64,000 bases of DNA from Rhodocyclaceae bacterium (GTDB lineage Bacteria; Pseudomonadota; Gammaproteobacteria; Burkholderiales; Rhodocyclaceae). Under the pieces are notes generated by a model. It was given only the letters and a program-made list of their open reading frames with translations, did not search any database and was not told the DNA's origin. A program made the translations under genes and the position numbers. The stretch is from positions 1,240,001-1,304,000 of the forward strand of contig JADKDD010000001.1 in assembly GCA_016718525.1 (NCBI GenBank). Direction: 5' to 3'. Shown in pieces: positions 31,489 through 40,454 of this stretch (position 1 is the stretch's first letter; the number at the start of each line of letters is the position of its first letter).

Positions 31489-32592
31489 ATGACCTCGCCC
31501 ACCTTAAATTCACAATCCGCCATGTTGGCACAGCAGTGTGCTGTACCCTCGCGCTGCACCGCGCCAGTGTGTCGTGCGCAAAAGTTGGTTGCTTTACGTT
31601 TCCGTCGGCCGGACTTGAAAAAAGCGGCCCGGTTCTTTATCGATTTCGGATTGTCAGTTGTAAGCGAAGACGAGGATCGTGTCTTGCTGCGCGGCGCCAG
31701 CGATGAAACTGCCTGTGTCATTATCGAACATGGCGCCCCTGCTTACGTTGGATTCAGTCTGGCAGTTGCCAGCGCAGATGACCTCGCACGCCTGGCAGCA
31801 GCCAACAACACAGAGGTCATTGACGCCGACCACGGGCGCGGTGGCCGTCGGGTTCAGTTGATTGATCCGGACGGGATCCAGGTGGAAGCCATCTGGAATT
31901 ACTCCCGACTCCCTGATCTGAATGTACCTGATGCTCCACCGGAAAATCGCGTCAAGCAAACACCACGGATAAACACCGCAGTCCGCATTGCGCTGGACCG
32001 GCCATGCATCATCAATAAACTCGGACACACGGTGTTGGGAGTCCGCCGGATCGCCGAAAGCATTGCGTGGTACCAGCAGAATTTCGGCCTAATTGTGTCG
32101 GACTTTCAACTGATGGAAAACGACGCGTTGCCGGTTGTGGCCTTTATGCGCTGTGACCTTGGCAATCAGCCTGCAGACCACCACACACTGGCTATTGCAT
32201 CCGGCGTCGAAACCGGGCACATGCACACGGCATTTGAGCTGAACGGTTTGGATAGCGTGGCGGCCGGCGGAGAGTTCCTGCGCCGACGCAAATACCACCA
32301 CACATGGGGAATCGGTCGCCATATTCTTGGTAGCCAATTGTTTGATTATTGGCGCGATCCGCATGGCGATATGTTTGAACATTACAGCGATGGCGATTTA
32401 TTCGACAGTAATGTGCCAACCGGCTACCACCCCATTCATCCCGAATCGATGCATCAATGGGGACCGCCGCTGAATGCGGATATGGCAGGCAAAAAGCCAA
32501 GCATCAACCTGATACGCACTATCGTCACGCGACTTCGAAGCAATGACGACTTGTCATTCAAACGCTTGATCAACCTGATTCGCAGCGCATAA
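31489..32592 (+). CDS. Type I extradiol ring-cleavage dioxygenase (VOC family)
   Basis: A 367-residue two-domain vicinal-oxygen-chelate protein. The C-terminal domain keeps the full extradiol set: Fe ligands H180 (LGHTVLG), H246 (HMHTAFE) and E297 (MFEHY), plus likely catalytic H231/H232 (DHHTLAI), H278 (GIGRH) and Y287 (FDYWRDPHG). The N-terminal VOC domain (about 32-136) is non-catalytic. It should open a catechol-type ring between a hydroxylated and a neighbouring carbon using Fe(II) and O2. Length is 60-70 residues above BphC-type enzymes. It follows the acyltransferase by 11 bases. Confidence 0.82.
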   Translation: MTSPTLNSQSAMLAQQCAVPSRCTAPVCRAQKLVALRFRRPDLKKAARFFIDFGLSVVSEDEDRVLLRGASDETACVIIEHGAPAYVGFSLAVASADDLARLAAANNTEVIDADHGRGGRRVQLIDPDGIQVEAIWNYSRLPDLNVPDAPPENRVKQTPRINTAVRIALDRPCIINKLGHTVLGVRRIAESIAWYQQNFGLIVSDFQLMENDALPVVAFMRCDLGNQPADHHTLAIASGVETGHMHTAFELNGLDSVAAGGEFLRRRKYHHTWGIGRHILGSQLFDYWRDPHGDMFEHYSDGDLFDSNVPTGYHPIHPESMHQWGPPLNADMAGKKPSINLIRTIVTRLRSNDDLSFKRLINLIRSA

Positions 32593-32615
32593 ATCAATAT
32601 TCAAGGAGGAACACC

Positions 32616-33563
32616 ATGCTGAACATCGTCCGTTTTGAACAAAACAGCAGCACCCATTGGGGTCTGCTTGAGGCTTTACACGTTCGTACATTGAACGTCC
32701 CGTGCAGCACCACCGCTGACCTTCTGACATTACCGCGCGAGCGGTTGCTGGAAGCAGCAAGTGCCGAACGACAAGCGATTTCCGATCTGCAGTTACTGTC
32801 ACCGATTACCACGCCATGCATGGTGTATTGCCAGGGAGCAAACTATCGTCAGCACATGATTGATTCGGGAATGGATCCAGATGCCAAGCGTTTCAACATG
32901 TTTTTTACCAAGTCCGCTGCGTCGGTCACAAGACCGGTCGGCGAGATTGTCAAACCGAAGCACGTACAACTGCTCGATTATGAAATTGAGCTGACATTGG
33001 TGTTGCGCAAAGCGACATCCGGCAAGCAACACGTTACCAATGAAAACCTGCACGAGTTTGTTGCCGGCATTTGCATCGGAAACGATGTCTCTGCACGGGA
33101 CATTCAAATTCCACAAATGCAATTTCATAAAGGAAAAAGCTACCGCACTTTCTGTCCGCTCGGGCCTGTGCTGTGTCTGCTAGACAAAGACGAAATGCAT
33201 TACCTTGACAAGCTGCATCTGGAACTCAGGGTCAACGGCGAGGTAAGGCAAAACGACTCGACCGGCGAGCTTGTATTCAAGCCGGCAGAAACACTTTCCG
33301 AGTTTTCGGAAATCGCCGACTTTGCTCCAGGCGATGTGCTGATGACGGGGACTCCGGCGGGGTGTGCCCTTGGCCTGCCATCACCACTAATGATGAGAGT
33401 TTTCGCAATGATTCCGGAACAAAAAAAATGGCCGCTATTCATCAAGAAACAGTCTGCGCGTACCCAGTATCTGAAAGCCGGTGACAGACTCGAATTGCGC
33501 ATCGCCAGCAGGGATGGTCGAGTTGATTTAGGCGTGCAACAACATACCGTTGTTGCGGAGTAA
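32616..33563 (+). CDS. Fumarylacetoacetate hydrolase family protein
   Basis: A 315-residue FAH-fold protein behind a strong AAGGAGG. CQGANYRQHM at about 70-79 opens the domain; LDYEIELTLVL holds metal-binding glutamates; GNDVSARDIQ and GDVLMTGTPAGCALG are the family's central and C-terminal motifs. The family hydrolyses or decarboxylates 2,4-diketo acids and hydrates 2-hydroxydienoates. Beside an extradiol dioxygenase it most likely processes the ring-cleavage product. An insertion rich in Lys/Gln after residue 270 (FAMIPEQKKWPLFIKK) is unusual. Confidence 0.85.
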   Translation: MLNIVRFEQNSSTHWGLLEALHVRTLNVPCSTTADLLTLPRERLLEAASAERQAISDLQLLSPITTPCMVYCQGANYRQHMIDSGMDPDAKRFNMFFTKSAASVTRPVGEIVKPKHVQLLDYEIELTLVLRKATSGKQHVTNENLHEFVAGICIGNDVSARDIQIPQMQFHKGKSYRTFCPLGPVLCLLDKDEMHYLDKLHLELRVNGEVRQNDSTGELVFKPAETLSEFSEIADFAPGDVLMTGTPAGCALGLPSPLMMRVFAMIPEQKKWPLFIKKQSARTQYLKAGDRLELRIASRDGRVDLGVQQHTVVAE

Positions 33564-33568
33564 CTGCG

Positions 33569-35170
33569 ATGAGCTTGCCCGTAAGCATCGACGTTTTGAT
33601 CGTCGGCGCAGGACCGGTTGGCGTAACGCTCGGCAATCTGCTCGGCCGCTACGGTGTCAGCGCGTTGATCATCGACAAGGCATCCGGTATTTTGGCCCAC
33701 CCCCGTGCGATCGCTTTGGACAACGAAGCCCTGCGGATTCTACAAATGGCCGGACTCGGGGAAGACGCTTTTGCCCGGGTCGCGATCCCCGTAGTCAAAA
33801 TGCACTCGCCATACTTCGGCGAATTTGCTCGTTTTAAAACTACCGGTTGTCTGGATGGTCACCCAAAACTCGTGACCTTCTTTCAGCCGGAACTTGAACA
33901 CGCGCTTCGGCGCCAGATGCAGTCCTATCCTCAGATTGCGCTGGCACAGCAAACCGAATTGGTGTCTTTCACCGAATCCACCAGCGGCATTGATGTCGAA
34001 CTGCAATGTGTAGACGGTAGCCGACACATGGTCAATACGCGTTACCTGATCGGCGCTGATGGTGCCAGTTCGCGGGTCCGCGAGTTCCTGGAACTTGGAT
34101 TTCAAGGCTCAACATACATTGAGGATTGGCTGATCATTGACGCGAGCAAGACCGCCAAACCGATGGATCACATTGAGTTCAACTGCGATCCAAAGCGGCC
34201 AACACCGCACATGCCGGCCCCGGACGGGCGCGAGCGCTGGGAATTCATGTTGCAATCAGGTGAATCCCGCGAGCAGATGTTGCAGACGGAAAAGATTCGT
34301 GAGCTGCTGGCACCCTGGGCCAGACAAGATGAGGTCATTATTGAACGCAGCGCCGTGTATCGCTTTCACGCCCGCGTCGTCTCCAAATTTCAAAAAGGTC
34401 GCGCGTTTCTGATCGGTGATGCCGCCCACATAACGCCGCCATTTGTCGGTCAAGGCCTTTGCGCCGGCCTGCGTGACGCAGCCAACCTCGGCTGGAAGCT
34501 GGCATGGGTGATCAACAGCCGTGCTGCGCCACAAATACTGGACACCTACGATTTGGAGCGCCGCCAGCACGCGGCCGACATGATCGGTCTCGCGACTCTA
34601 ATGGGCAAACTGATTATGCCCAGCAACGCACTGAAGGCATTCTTAACCCATGGCTTGGTGAGGATGCTGCGAAGTCTTCCGGTCATCGGCGCATGGATCG
34701 ATGACTTGAAGATGAAACCTGAAAATCGCTTCAAACAAGGTCTGATGGTCCCCGGCGAGAAGACTACGGCGCTGGTACGCGGATCACATTTTCCACAGGC
34801 GTTGTTGCGTCACGCAGATGGAACATTCGCATGGAGTGATGACGTCTTGGGTGACCACCTGAGTCTGGTTGGATTCGGCATCGATCCAGCGACATTGCTG
34901 TCGGCCGACGATATGTCGCGATGGCATGCCCTTGGCGGGCACTGTATCCAGCTGTGTTATCGCGGCCAAGCATTGAACCGTAGCGTGGGCAAGCACGTCT
35001 GGGAAGACATCAATGGAGAAATGCTGCCAGGACTTGCTCCCACCGGCTGGCTCGCGGTGGTTCGACCAGACCACTCCATCATTACCGACGGACCATCTAG
35101 TGAGGCGGCTCATCTCATTGAAGCGAGCATCAAGCTGCTTTGTTCGCCGACACCCGCGCACCTAACCTAA
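33569..35170 (+). CDS. FAD-dependent aromatic hydroxylase, MhpA-like
   Basis: A 533-residue class A flavoprotein monooxygenase. The dinucleotide fold GAGPVG sits at 13-18, GADGASSRVRE is the DG motif, and GDAAHITPPFVGQG at about 283-296 is the FAD ribityl motif. Overall pattern is that of 3-(3-hydroxyphenyl)propionate hydroxylase and related phenol hydroxylases: NADH plus O2 add a hydroxyl to an aromatic ring, giving a catechol for the extradiol enzyme two genes upstream. It starts five bases after the FAH gene. The substrate is unknown. Confidence 0.87.
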   Translation: MSLPVSIDVLIVGAGPVGVTLGNLLGRYGVSALIIDKASGILAHPRAIALDNEALRILQMAGLGEDAFARVAIPVVKMHSPYFGEFARFKTTGCLDGHPKLVTFFQPELEHALRRQMQSYPQIALAQQTELVSFTESTSGIDVELQCVDGSRHMVNTRYLIGADGASSRVREFLELGFQGSTYIEDWLIIDASKTAKPMDHIEFNCDPKRPTPHMPAPDGRERWEFMLQSGESREQMLQTEKIRELLAPWARQDEVIIERSAVYRFHARVVSKFQKGRAFLIGDAAHITPPFVGQGLCAGLRDAANLGWKLAWVINSRAAPQILDTYDLERRQHAADMIGLATLMGKLIMPSNALKAFLTHGLVRMLRSLPVIGAWIDDLKMKPENRFKQGLMVPGEKTTALVRGSHFPQALLRHADGTFAWSDDVLGDHLSLVGFGIDPATLLSADDMSRWHALGGHCIQLCYRGQALNRSVGKHVWEDINGEMLPGLAPTGWLAVVRPDHSIITDGPSSEAAHLIEASIKLLCSPTPAHLT

Positions 35171-35191
35171 ATACCAAAAAGGATCCCTTAA

Positions 35192-37090
35192 ATGGCAGTC
35201 AGCACCATCGCCGATATACATAAGATCGAAGCGGTACCTCTCGCTCAACGCGACTTGCCTGCGAGCACCTATGCCGCGATCAAGCGCACCGCAGTTCGGT
35301 TGCCCGACGCACCGGCATTAAGTTTCTTTCTTGATGCGAAGCACTTCGGTGAAAAACACGTCTGGACCTACGCAGAATTGCTTGCCGACATAACCCGCGC
35401 TGCCAATGTATTTCATGATTTGGGAATTGGTTCGGGCGATGTTGTCGCATTTGTATTGCCGAATTTGCCGGAAACCCATTTCACGATCTGGGGTGGGGAA
35501 GCCGCCGGGATCGTAATGGCAATTAATCCTATGCTCGATGGAAGCCAAATCGTTGAGTTGCTGCAGGCAGCCAAGGCCAAACTGGTTGTCACAATGGCAC
35601 CCTCACCCGACAACGATTTGTGGCAGAAGATTGAAGCGAATTTGGCAGCGGCACCAACAGTTCAGCAAGTGCTTTGGGTCAGCGCTGCACCTTATCTACC
35701 TGCGGAAACGGCGAAAAAACTCACCGACGCTGTCAAGTTGGAACGTAGCCGCTACGCGAAGTGGTCCATCAATGACCTGCACACCTTGATGACAGCGCAG
35801 CCTTCAAGTCATCTGAAGAGCGGCCGGACGATTCTATCGAGTGACTGCAGTTCTTACTTTTGCACCGGCGGCACCACCGGAATGCCAAAAATCGCGGTTC
35901 GCACGCATGGTGCAGAAGTCTTTGACGCATGGGCATTGGGTGCCAACATGCGGCCACGTAATGCTGCGTACACCCTGTTTTGTGGCTTGCCGCTGTTTCA
36001 CGTCAATGGGCAGCTGGTCACTGGCCTGTTTCCATGGATGGAGGGAGATCACGTCGTCCTCGGTACGCCGCAAGGTTATCGCGGCGCTGTACTTGCGCGA
36101 TTTTGGGAAATCGTTGCTCACTATCAGATCAATTTGTTTTCCGGTGTACCAACGATTTATGCCGCGTTATTGCAACAACCGATAAATGACAATGATATCT
36201 CCAGCCTAACCTATGCTTTGTGTGGCGCGGCGCCGATGCCGGTCGAGCTTTTCCGCGAGTTCGAGCGCAAGACCGGGGTGCGAATTCTGGAAGGCTACGG
36301 ATTGACCGAAGCAGCCTGCGCGTCGACGACTAATCCACCGGGTGGCGAGTCGCGAGTCGGCTCGATTGGTTTGCGCCTGGCGTACCAGGATTTGCGTATC
36401 GCGATTATTGATGAACAAGGCGCGTTTGAACGTTTTGCCAAGGTGGATGAGGCGGGAACGCTTGTGATCAAGGGACCAAATGTATTTGTCGGATACCTGG
36501 AAGAAACTCAAAACCGGGGAGTCTGGTTGGATATTAATGGCGCTAACTGGCTAAATACCGGAGATCTCGGACGCGAGGATGCCGATGGCTACTTCTGGCT
36601 TACCGGACGCAAGAAGGAACTCATCATCCGTGGCGGTCACAACATTGATCCTAAATTGATCGAAGAAGCGTTGCAGGGACATCCTAGTGTCGGCATGGTT
36701 GCTGCGGTGGGCTGCCCCGATGCTTATGCCGGTGAGGTCCCTGTCGCGTATGTTCAACTGCGAACGGGCACAACAGTGACCACCGAGGAATTATCGGAGT
36801 TTGCCACGCAGCACATTAGTGAGCGTGCGGCGATTCCCAAACGCATCGAGATTCTGGCGCAACTACCAGTGACCGCGGTCGGCAAGATATTCAAACCGGC
36901 TCTGCAACGCATCGAGATCAAGCGAGTGATTCTCAAGGAAGCTGCGGAACTCGGGATTACAGAAATCGAGGTCGAGGTGGTGCAAGACCCTCGCCGAGGA
37001 ATGCTGGCGAGCATCAGCACCAATGCCAGTTACGAGCAGCTGGCATTGGTGCTCGGACATTACAGCTTTCAAGTCGATTGGCGCAGATGA
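35192..37090 (+). CDS. AMP-forming acyl-CoA synthetase
   Basis: A 632-residue ANL-superfamily ligase. The P-loop TGGTTGMPK is at 225-233; GYGLTEAACAST binds AMP; WLNTGDLGREDADGYFWLTGRKKELI is the hinge; the catalytic lysine is K565 in AVGKIFKPAL. It would activate a carboxylic acid with ATP and CoA, either the pathway substrate or the acid left after ring cleavage. The C-terminal 60 residues after K565 (IKRVILKEAAEL through FQVDWRR) extend beyond the usual end. It starts 21 bases after the hydroxylase with RBS AAAGGATC. Confidence 0.9.
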   Translation: MAVSTIADIHKIEAVPLAQRDLPASTYAAIKRTAVRLPDAPALSFFLDAKHFGEKHVWTYAELLADITRAANVFHDLGIGSGDVVAFVLPNLPETHFTIWGGEAAGIVMAINPMLDGSQIVELLQAAKAKLVVTMAPSPDNDLWQKIEANLAAAPTVQQVLWVSAAPYLPAETAKKLTDAVKLERSRYAKWSINDLHTLMTAQPSSHLKSGRTILSSDCSSYFCTGGTTGMPKIAVRTHGAEVFDAWALGANMRPRNAAYTLFCGLPLFHVNGQLVTGLFPWMEGDHVVLGTPQGYRGAVLARFWEIVAHYQINLFSGVPTIYAALLQQPINDNDISSLTYALCGAAPMPVELFREFERKTGVRILEGYGLTEAACASTTNPPGGESRVGSIGLRLAYQDLRIAIIDEQGAFERFAKVDEAGTLVIKGPNVFVGYLEETQNRGVWLDINGANWLNTGDLGREDADGYFWLTGRKKELIIRGGHNIDPKLIEEALQGHPSVGMVAAVGCPDAYAGEVPVAYVQLRTGTTVTTEELSEFATQHISERAAIPKRIEILAQLPVTAVGKIFKPALQRIEIKRVILKEAAELGITEIEVEVVQDPRRGMLASISTNASYEQLALVLGHYSFQVDWRR

Positions 37091-37122
37091 AATCTAACCA
37101 GGCAAAAACTTCACGTAATTGA

Positions 37123-37147
37123 CGGCGTGTATCCAGCACCAACTGGC
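37123..37147 (-). repeat. Dispersed short repeat, copy 5
   Basis: On plus: CGGCGTGTATCCAGCACCAA then CTGGC, reverse complement of the core. It lies in the 125-base gap between the synthetase and the MDR oxidoreductase. Confidence 0.5.
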
Positions 37148-37215
37148 AAAAATTGCGACTACCAAACTCAAAAGATTGACTCACCGCAGACGAAGTCTCT
37201 AACTAAGGAACGAAC

Positions 37216-38262
37216 GTGCAAAGCACTCAACTTCAAATCACCGGATCTGCAGCTCGACCGACATTTCACCTGCAAACGTTTCAGCTAGCGGATCCGACGC
37301 CCGGTGAAGTGCAAATCCAGATGCAAGCCACCTCGGTGAATCCCATCGACACCAAGCGTGCGCAAGGTTATGGCAAGCGGGTACTCGGTATTAAGGGTGC
37401 CGGCAAATTTCCACTGGCGATGGGCAATGACATTGTCGGCACCGTGTCTGCGCTTGGCCGAAATGTGACACGTTTAAAAATCGGTGACCACGTATTCGGT
37501 CTGAAGGCAGCGAGTGCTTTCGGTACCCATGCGACGCACGTCAACGCTAAGGCAAAATTCTTGCGCCCCGTGCCTGCGGGAGTGTCAGCTGCAGAACTCG
37601 CCGCCTTGCCCTACAGCTTTACTACCATGATGCTGGCGCTCAAAGGCGCCGGCCTGAATCAAAACACGGCTCGTGGAAGTTCGGTATTGGTAATCGGCGC
37701 GGCCGGCGGCCTGGGCCAGCTTGCCTTGCAAGTGCTCTCCGGCTGGGACGCACTGGTTACTGCGGTGTGTGAAACCGCGACCGTCGAACTTTGCCAATCG
37801 CTGGGCGCCAGCGAAATCATTGATCGCTTTAAAACCAAAGTGCGAGATCTGGCGCCACGTTTTGATGCGGTGCTGAACTTTGCCGCGTGGGACGACGATG
37901 AGTTTCTTGCCAGTAGACTTCGCCACGGCGCGCTTGGTCACGCCACTACCGTACATCCCTTACTGGCCAATTTCGACCGACTCGGCTGGATAGGTGGCGG
38001 GCTACAAACCATCAAGGACAAACGTCGCGTGGCGAGCGCCGGCAAAAAGGCCTCAGGCAGTTCACGCTACGCATGGACAGTGTTCAGCCCAAATGAAGAG
38101 GCGCTCGATGTACTCGCCGACGGACTAACGAAGGGCCGATTCAAGCTGCCGATTGGATTGACCGTGCCGCTCAGTGAAGGCGAAAAGGCCTTTGTACATG
38201 TGTCGGAAGGACGCGTCGGCCGAGCGGTACTTATGTGCCAAGCAAGCGGGAACACTGCGTAA
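37216..38262 (+). CDS. MDR/quinone oxidoreductase-like protein (RTN4IP1-type)
   Basis: A 348-residue medium-chain reductase lacking zinc ligands. SVNPIDTKRAQGYG and GNDIVGTVSALGRNV are the GROES-like part; SVLVIGAAGGLGQLALQ is the NADPH site. The C-terminus has an insertion (KDKRRVASAGKKASGS) also seen in the mitochondrial RTN4IP1/Oxidoreductase-like group. Could act as an enoyl or quinone reductase at the end of the catabolic run, but the 125-base gap with a dispersed repeat may give it its own promoter. Confidence 0.8.
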   Translation: MQSTQLQITGSAARPTFHLQTFQLADPTPGEVQIQMQATSVNPIDTKRAQGYGKRVLGIKGAGKFPLAMGNDIVGTVSALGRNVTRLKIGDHVFGLKAASAFGTHATHVNAKAKFLRPVPAGVSAAELAALPYSFTTMMLALKGAGLNQNTARGSSVLVIGAAGGLGQLALQVLSGWDALVTAVCETATVELCQSLGASEIIDRFKTKVRDLAPRFDAVLNFAAWDDDEFLASRLRHGALGHATTVHPLLANFDRLGWIGGGLQTIKDKRRVASAGKKASGSSRYAWTVFSPNEEALDVLADGLTKGRFKLPIGLTVPLSEGEKAFVHVSEGRVGRAVLMCQASGNTA

Positions 38263-38409
38263 TAACATGAGCCTACCGGATTAATTCACGGGTTCCGACC
38301 AACACCGAGTGACGAACGGGACCGGTCCTCAATCAGCCTGGCGACAGTCCCTCAGCGCCAAAACTGTGCGCCGCCTCGACGGCAGGCAGCGCACATCCAT
38401 TGCCGAAAA

Positions 38410-39222
38410 CTAAGCCGGGATTTGCTTGACCAGATGCAGCGCAGACGGTGCTGGCCAGCCGGCTTCCTTGCAGACTCTGACAATCGCTTCATTGGTATCG
38501 AAATACACCTGCCAATAGTGATCGGTATGCGTGTAGGGGCGGATGGCAATTTGCGGGCCTTCGAGCTTGAAATCAAGCAAATTGACGTCCGGCGGCATTT
38601 CCTTGGAGATATTCGGGATAAGTGCGACTGCTGCTTTGAAGCGGCTGATGGCATCGAGTGGATCAACGCCGTTGGCCAACTGGGCCACGCGATCTACACG
38701 CCGTGCTGGCAGCGTGGAGAAGTTTTGCACGGTGTCACCGAAGACCTTGCCGTTGCCGACGATAGTCAATACATTGTCGGGCGTGACGATGGCAGTGCCG
38801 AACAGGCCCAACTCATGCACGGTACCGACGATCCCGCCGATGCTGACAAAGTCACCGACCTTGTAAGGACGCAACACCAGCATAAAGGCACCGGCGGCAA
38901 AGTTGCCCAGCATGCCGCTCCAGGCCGCGCCAATCGCTACGCCGGCACCGGCCAACATCGCCGCAAACGAAGTTGTCTGGATTCCGAAATAACCGAGGAT
39001 GCCGAGGACCAGGGTAATGTTCAGGGCAATGGCGATGATCGAGCCGAGATATTTGGTCAGCGTCGGGTCGACGTTGTTGCGGTTCATCGCAGCCTGCATT
39101 ACCGAGATTACCCGGCCAATCAGCCAGCGGCCGATAATCCAAAATGCAATGGCAGCAGCAATTTTTATTGCCAGATCTGTGACGGCAGTGCCGAGTAAAT
39201 TTTGTATCGATTGCATGTCCAT
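38410..39222 (-). CDS. MscS family mechanosensitive ion channel
   Basis: A 270-residue small-conductance channel. ATG 39222 is chosen since GGAG sits 11 bases upstream; a GTG at 39234 and an ATG at 39216 are alternatives. Three hydrophobic segments lie at about 13-35, 55-75 and 80-110; the last (GAGVAIGAAWSGMLGNFAAGAFMLVLRPYKVGD, split here by its Gly/Ala pattern) lines the pore. A beta domain (FVSIGGIVGTVHELGLFGT) and C-terminal alpha-beta domain follow. It opens under membrane tension to release solutes during hypo-osmotic shock. It lacks extra N-terminal domains. Confidence 0.93.
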   Translation of the reverse strand: MDMQSIQNLLGTAVTDLAIKIAAAIAFWIIGRWLIGRVISVMQAAMNRNNVDPTLTKYLGSIIAIALNITLVLGILGYFGIQTTSFAAMLAGAGVAIGAAWSGMLGNFAAGAFMLVLRPYKVGDFVSIGGIVGTVHELGLFGTAIVTPDNVLTIVGNGKVFGDTVQNFSTLPARRVDRVAQLANGVDPLDAISRFKAAVALIPNISKEMPPDVNLLDFKLEGPQIAIRPYTHTDHYWQVYFDTNEAIVRVCKEAGWPAPSALHLVKQIPA

Positions 39223-39387
39223 GAATGAAATCACTCCGGTTGTAGTGGGCTACAGAAAATGCGCCGCTTTGGCGCAAGCAAAAATGAAGAGGAAACGCAC
39301 GGGATATTAACCGGATTCGGACTTCTGTTCCTGTCCGACAAGTTGATCTGCCAGTGAGCTTCTGGAGATCATAAAAACGCATTCAGC

Positions 39388-40005
39388 CTATTGGGCACGC
39401 AATATTCGGTATATCCGCAGGGCAAGATGCGCATCGTCGGCAGCGTATAACAACTGTCGCTCGTTCAGATGTTGGCTTGCCCAATTGGAGGTGGAAATCC
39501 GCCGTGACTTCTGCAGCTTCTGGTTGAAGAACTGCGCAACAGCCGTCCTTGCGCCAATCGTGTTCTTCTGCCCTTCCGGGCGCAGTGTGCGGGCGAGATC
39601 CAGGGTATTTGCAAGAGCAATACCGAAGCGGTTGTGGAGCAATGCGGCGTCACCCTCCAGTCCAAAGCCTACTTTCACAATCGACGGAGATTCGAGCACT
39701 GCCCGTGCGACATCCATGCCGAAGGGTCGCCAAGCCTGAAACAGATAGGCTTTGCTATCGGTCGCCAGTTGAATCAGATGCGGTCCGGTCGACACCTCGC
39801 CTTTGGCAAAGGTCGGTTTGGACTCGGTATCAAAGCCGACAGCGTCGGTGACTTGTAGTGCCATCGCAGCTTCACCGGCGCGGTCTTCCGTATCAACCAA
39901 AACGACGTCGTCAATGCTTAAACCTTGGTATGGTGGCAGTGGCGGAGTGATGAGCAACGCTGCGCTGTCGTCAGCTAGGGAATCGTCAGTGGGCGGGATG
40001 GTCAT
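39388..40005 (-). CDS. DEDDy-type 3'-5' exonuclease (RNase D-like domain)
   Basis: A 205-residue protein made of a single exonuclease domain. The four acidic residues are in GFDTESKP (Exo I), VGFGLEGDAALL (Exo II) and LLYAADDAHLALR (Exo III, with the DEDDy tyrosine). No HRDC domain is present, so it is not full RNase D. Single-domain members act on RNA or DNA 3' ends; the substrate is not predictable. The N-terminus (1-35) is Pro/Asp rich and probably disordered. Confidence 0.85.
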   Translation of the reverse strand: MTIPPTDDSLADDSAALLITPPLPPYQGLSIDDVVLVDTEDRAGEAAMALQVTDAVGFDTESKPTFAKGEVSTGPHLIQLATDSKAYLFQAWRPFGMDVARAVLESPSIVKVGFGLEGDAALLHNRFGIALANTLDLARTLRPEGQKNTIGARTAVAQFFNQKLQKSRRISTSNWASQHLNERQLLYAADDAHLALRIYRILRAQ

Positions 40006-40103
40006 AAACTGGTCAAGCTGAGGGTCAAAACGGCGCCAAGCCGGATTGTTCGGTAAAGAGTATCATGCTACCTGCTGTTATTTCTCTTGACTGACGATAT
40101 CCC

Positions 40104-40358
40104 ATGACCCCGGAAACCATTGACGACACCAAGCCGGTGACCAAATTTTGTTATCACTGCCGCTCGCATCACCCGATTGAGGAAATGCGGCAGATTTCGA
40201 CGAAGACTGGAAAGCGCTGGCGCTGCATCCGCAGCATTGAAGCAACCCAGAAAGGCCCTGAGGCCCGTGCTGAATTTGGCCGTCGCGTTTCTGAAATGAA
40301 CACGACCGAATCCAAAAATCATGCGCGCCGCATGAACGAATTGCGTCAGGACAAGTAG
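40104..40358 (+). CDS. Small cysteine-containing protein, function unknown
   Basis: An 84-residue protein. FCYHCRSHHP near 15-24 and a third Cys in RWRCIRS about 20 residues later look like a degenerate zinc ribbon; the rest is basic and helical (ARAEFGRRVSEMNTTESKN). No family recognised. It is in a clean intergenic slot, has its own start and codon use like its neighbours, so it is probably real. It could be a DNA/RNA-binding accessory protein, but this is speculation. Confidence 0.6.
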   Translation: MTPETIDDTKPVTKFCYHCRSHHPIEEMRQISTKTGKRWRCIRSIEATQKGPEARAEFGRRVSEMNTTESKNHARRMNELRQDK

Positions 40359-40454
40359 GAGCAACGCCGCCATACCTGTTTCAGCGGTTTTGGCTTCAAG
40401 CTGTCCATTGGTTGCTGGTAATGCTGCAACCATCGCTGACGGCGAATCGCTCAG

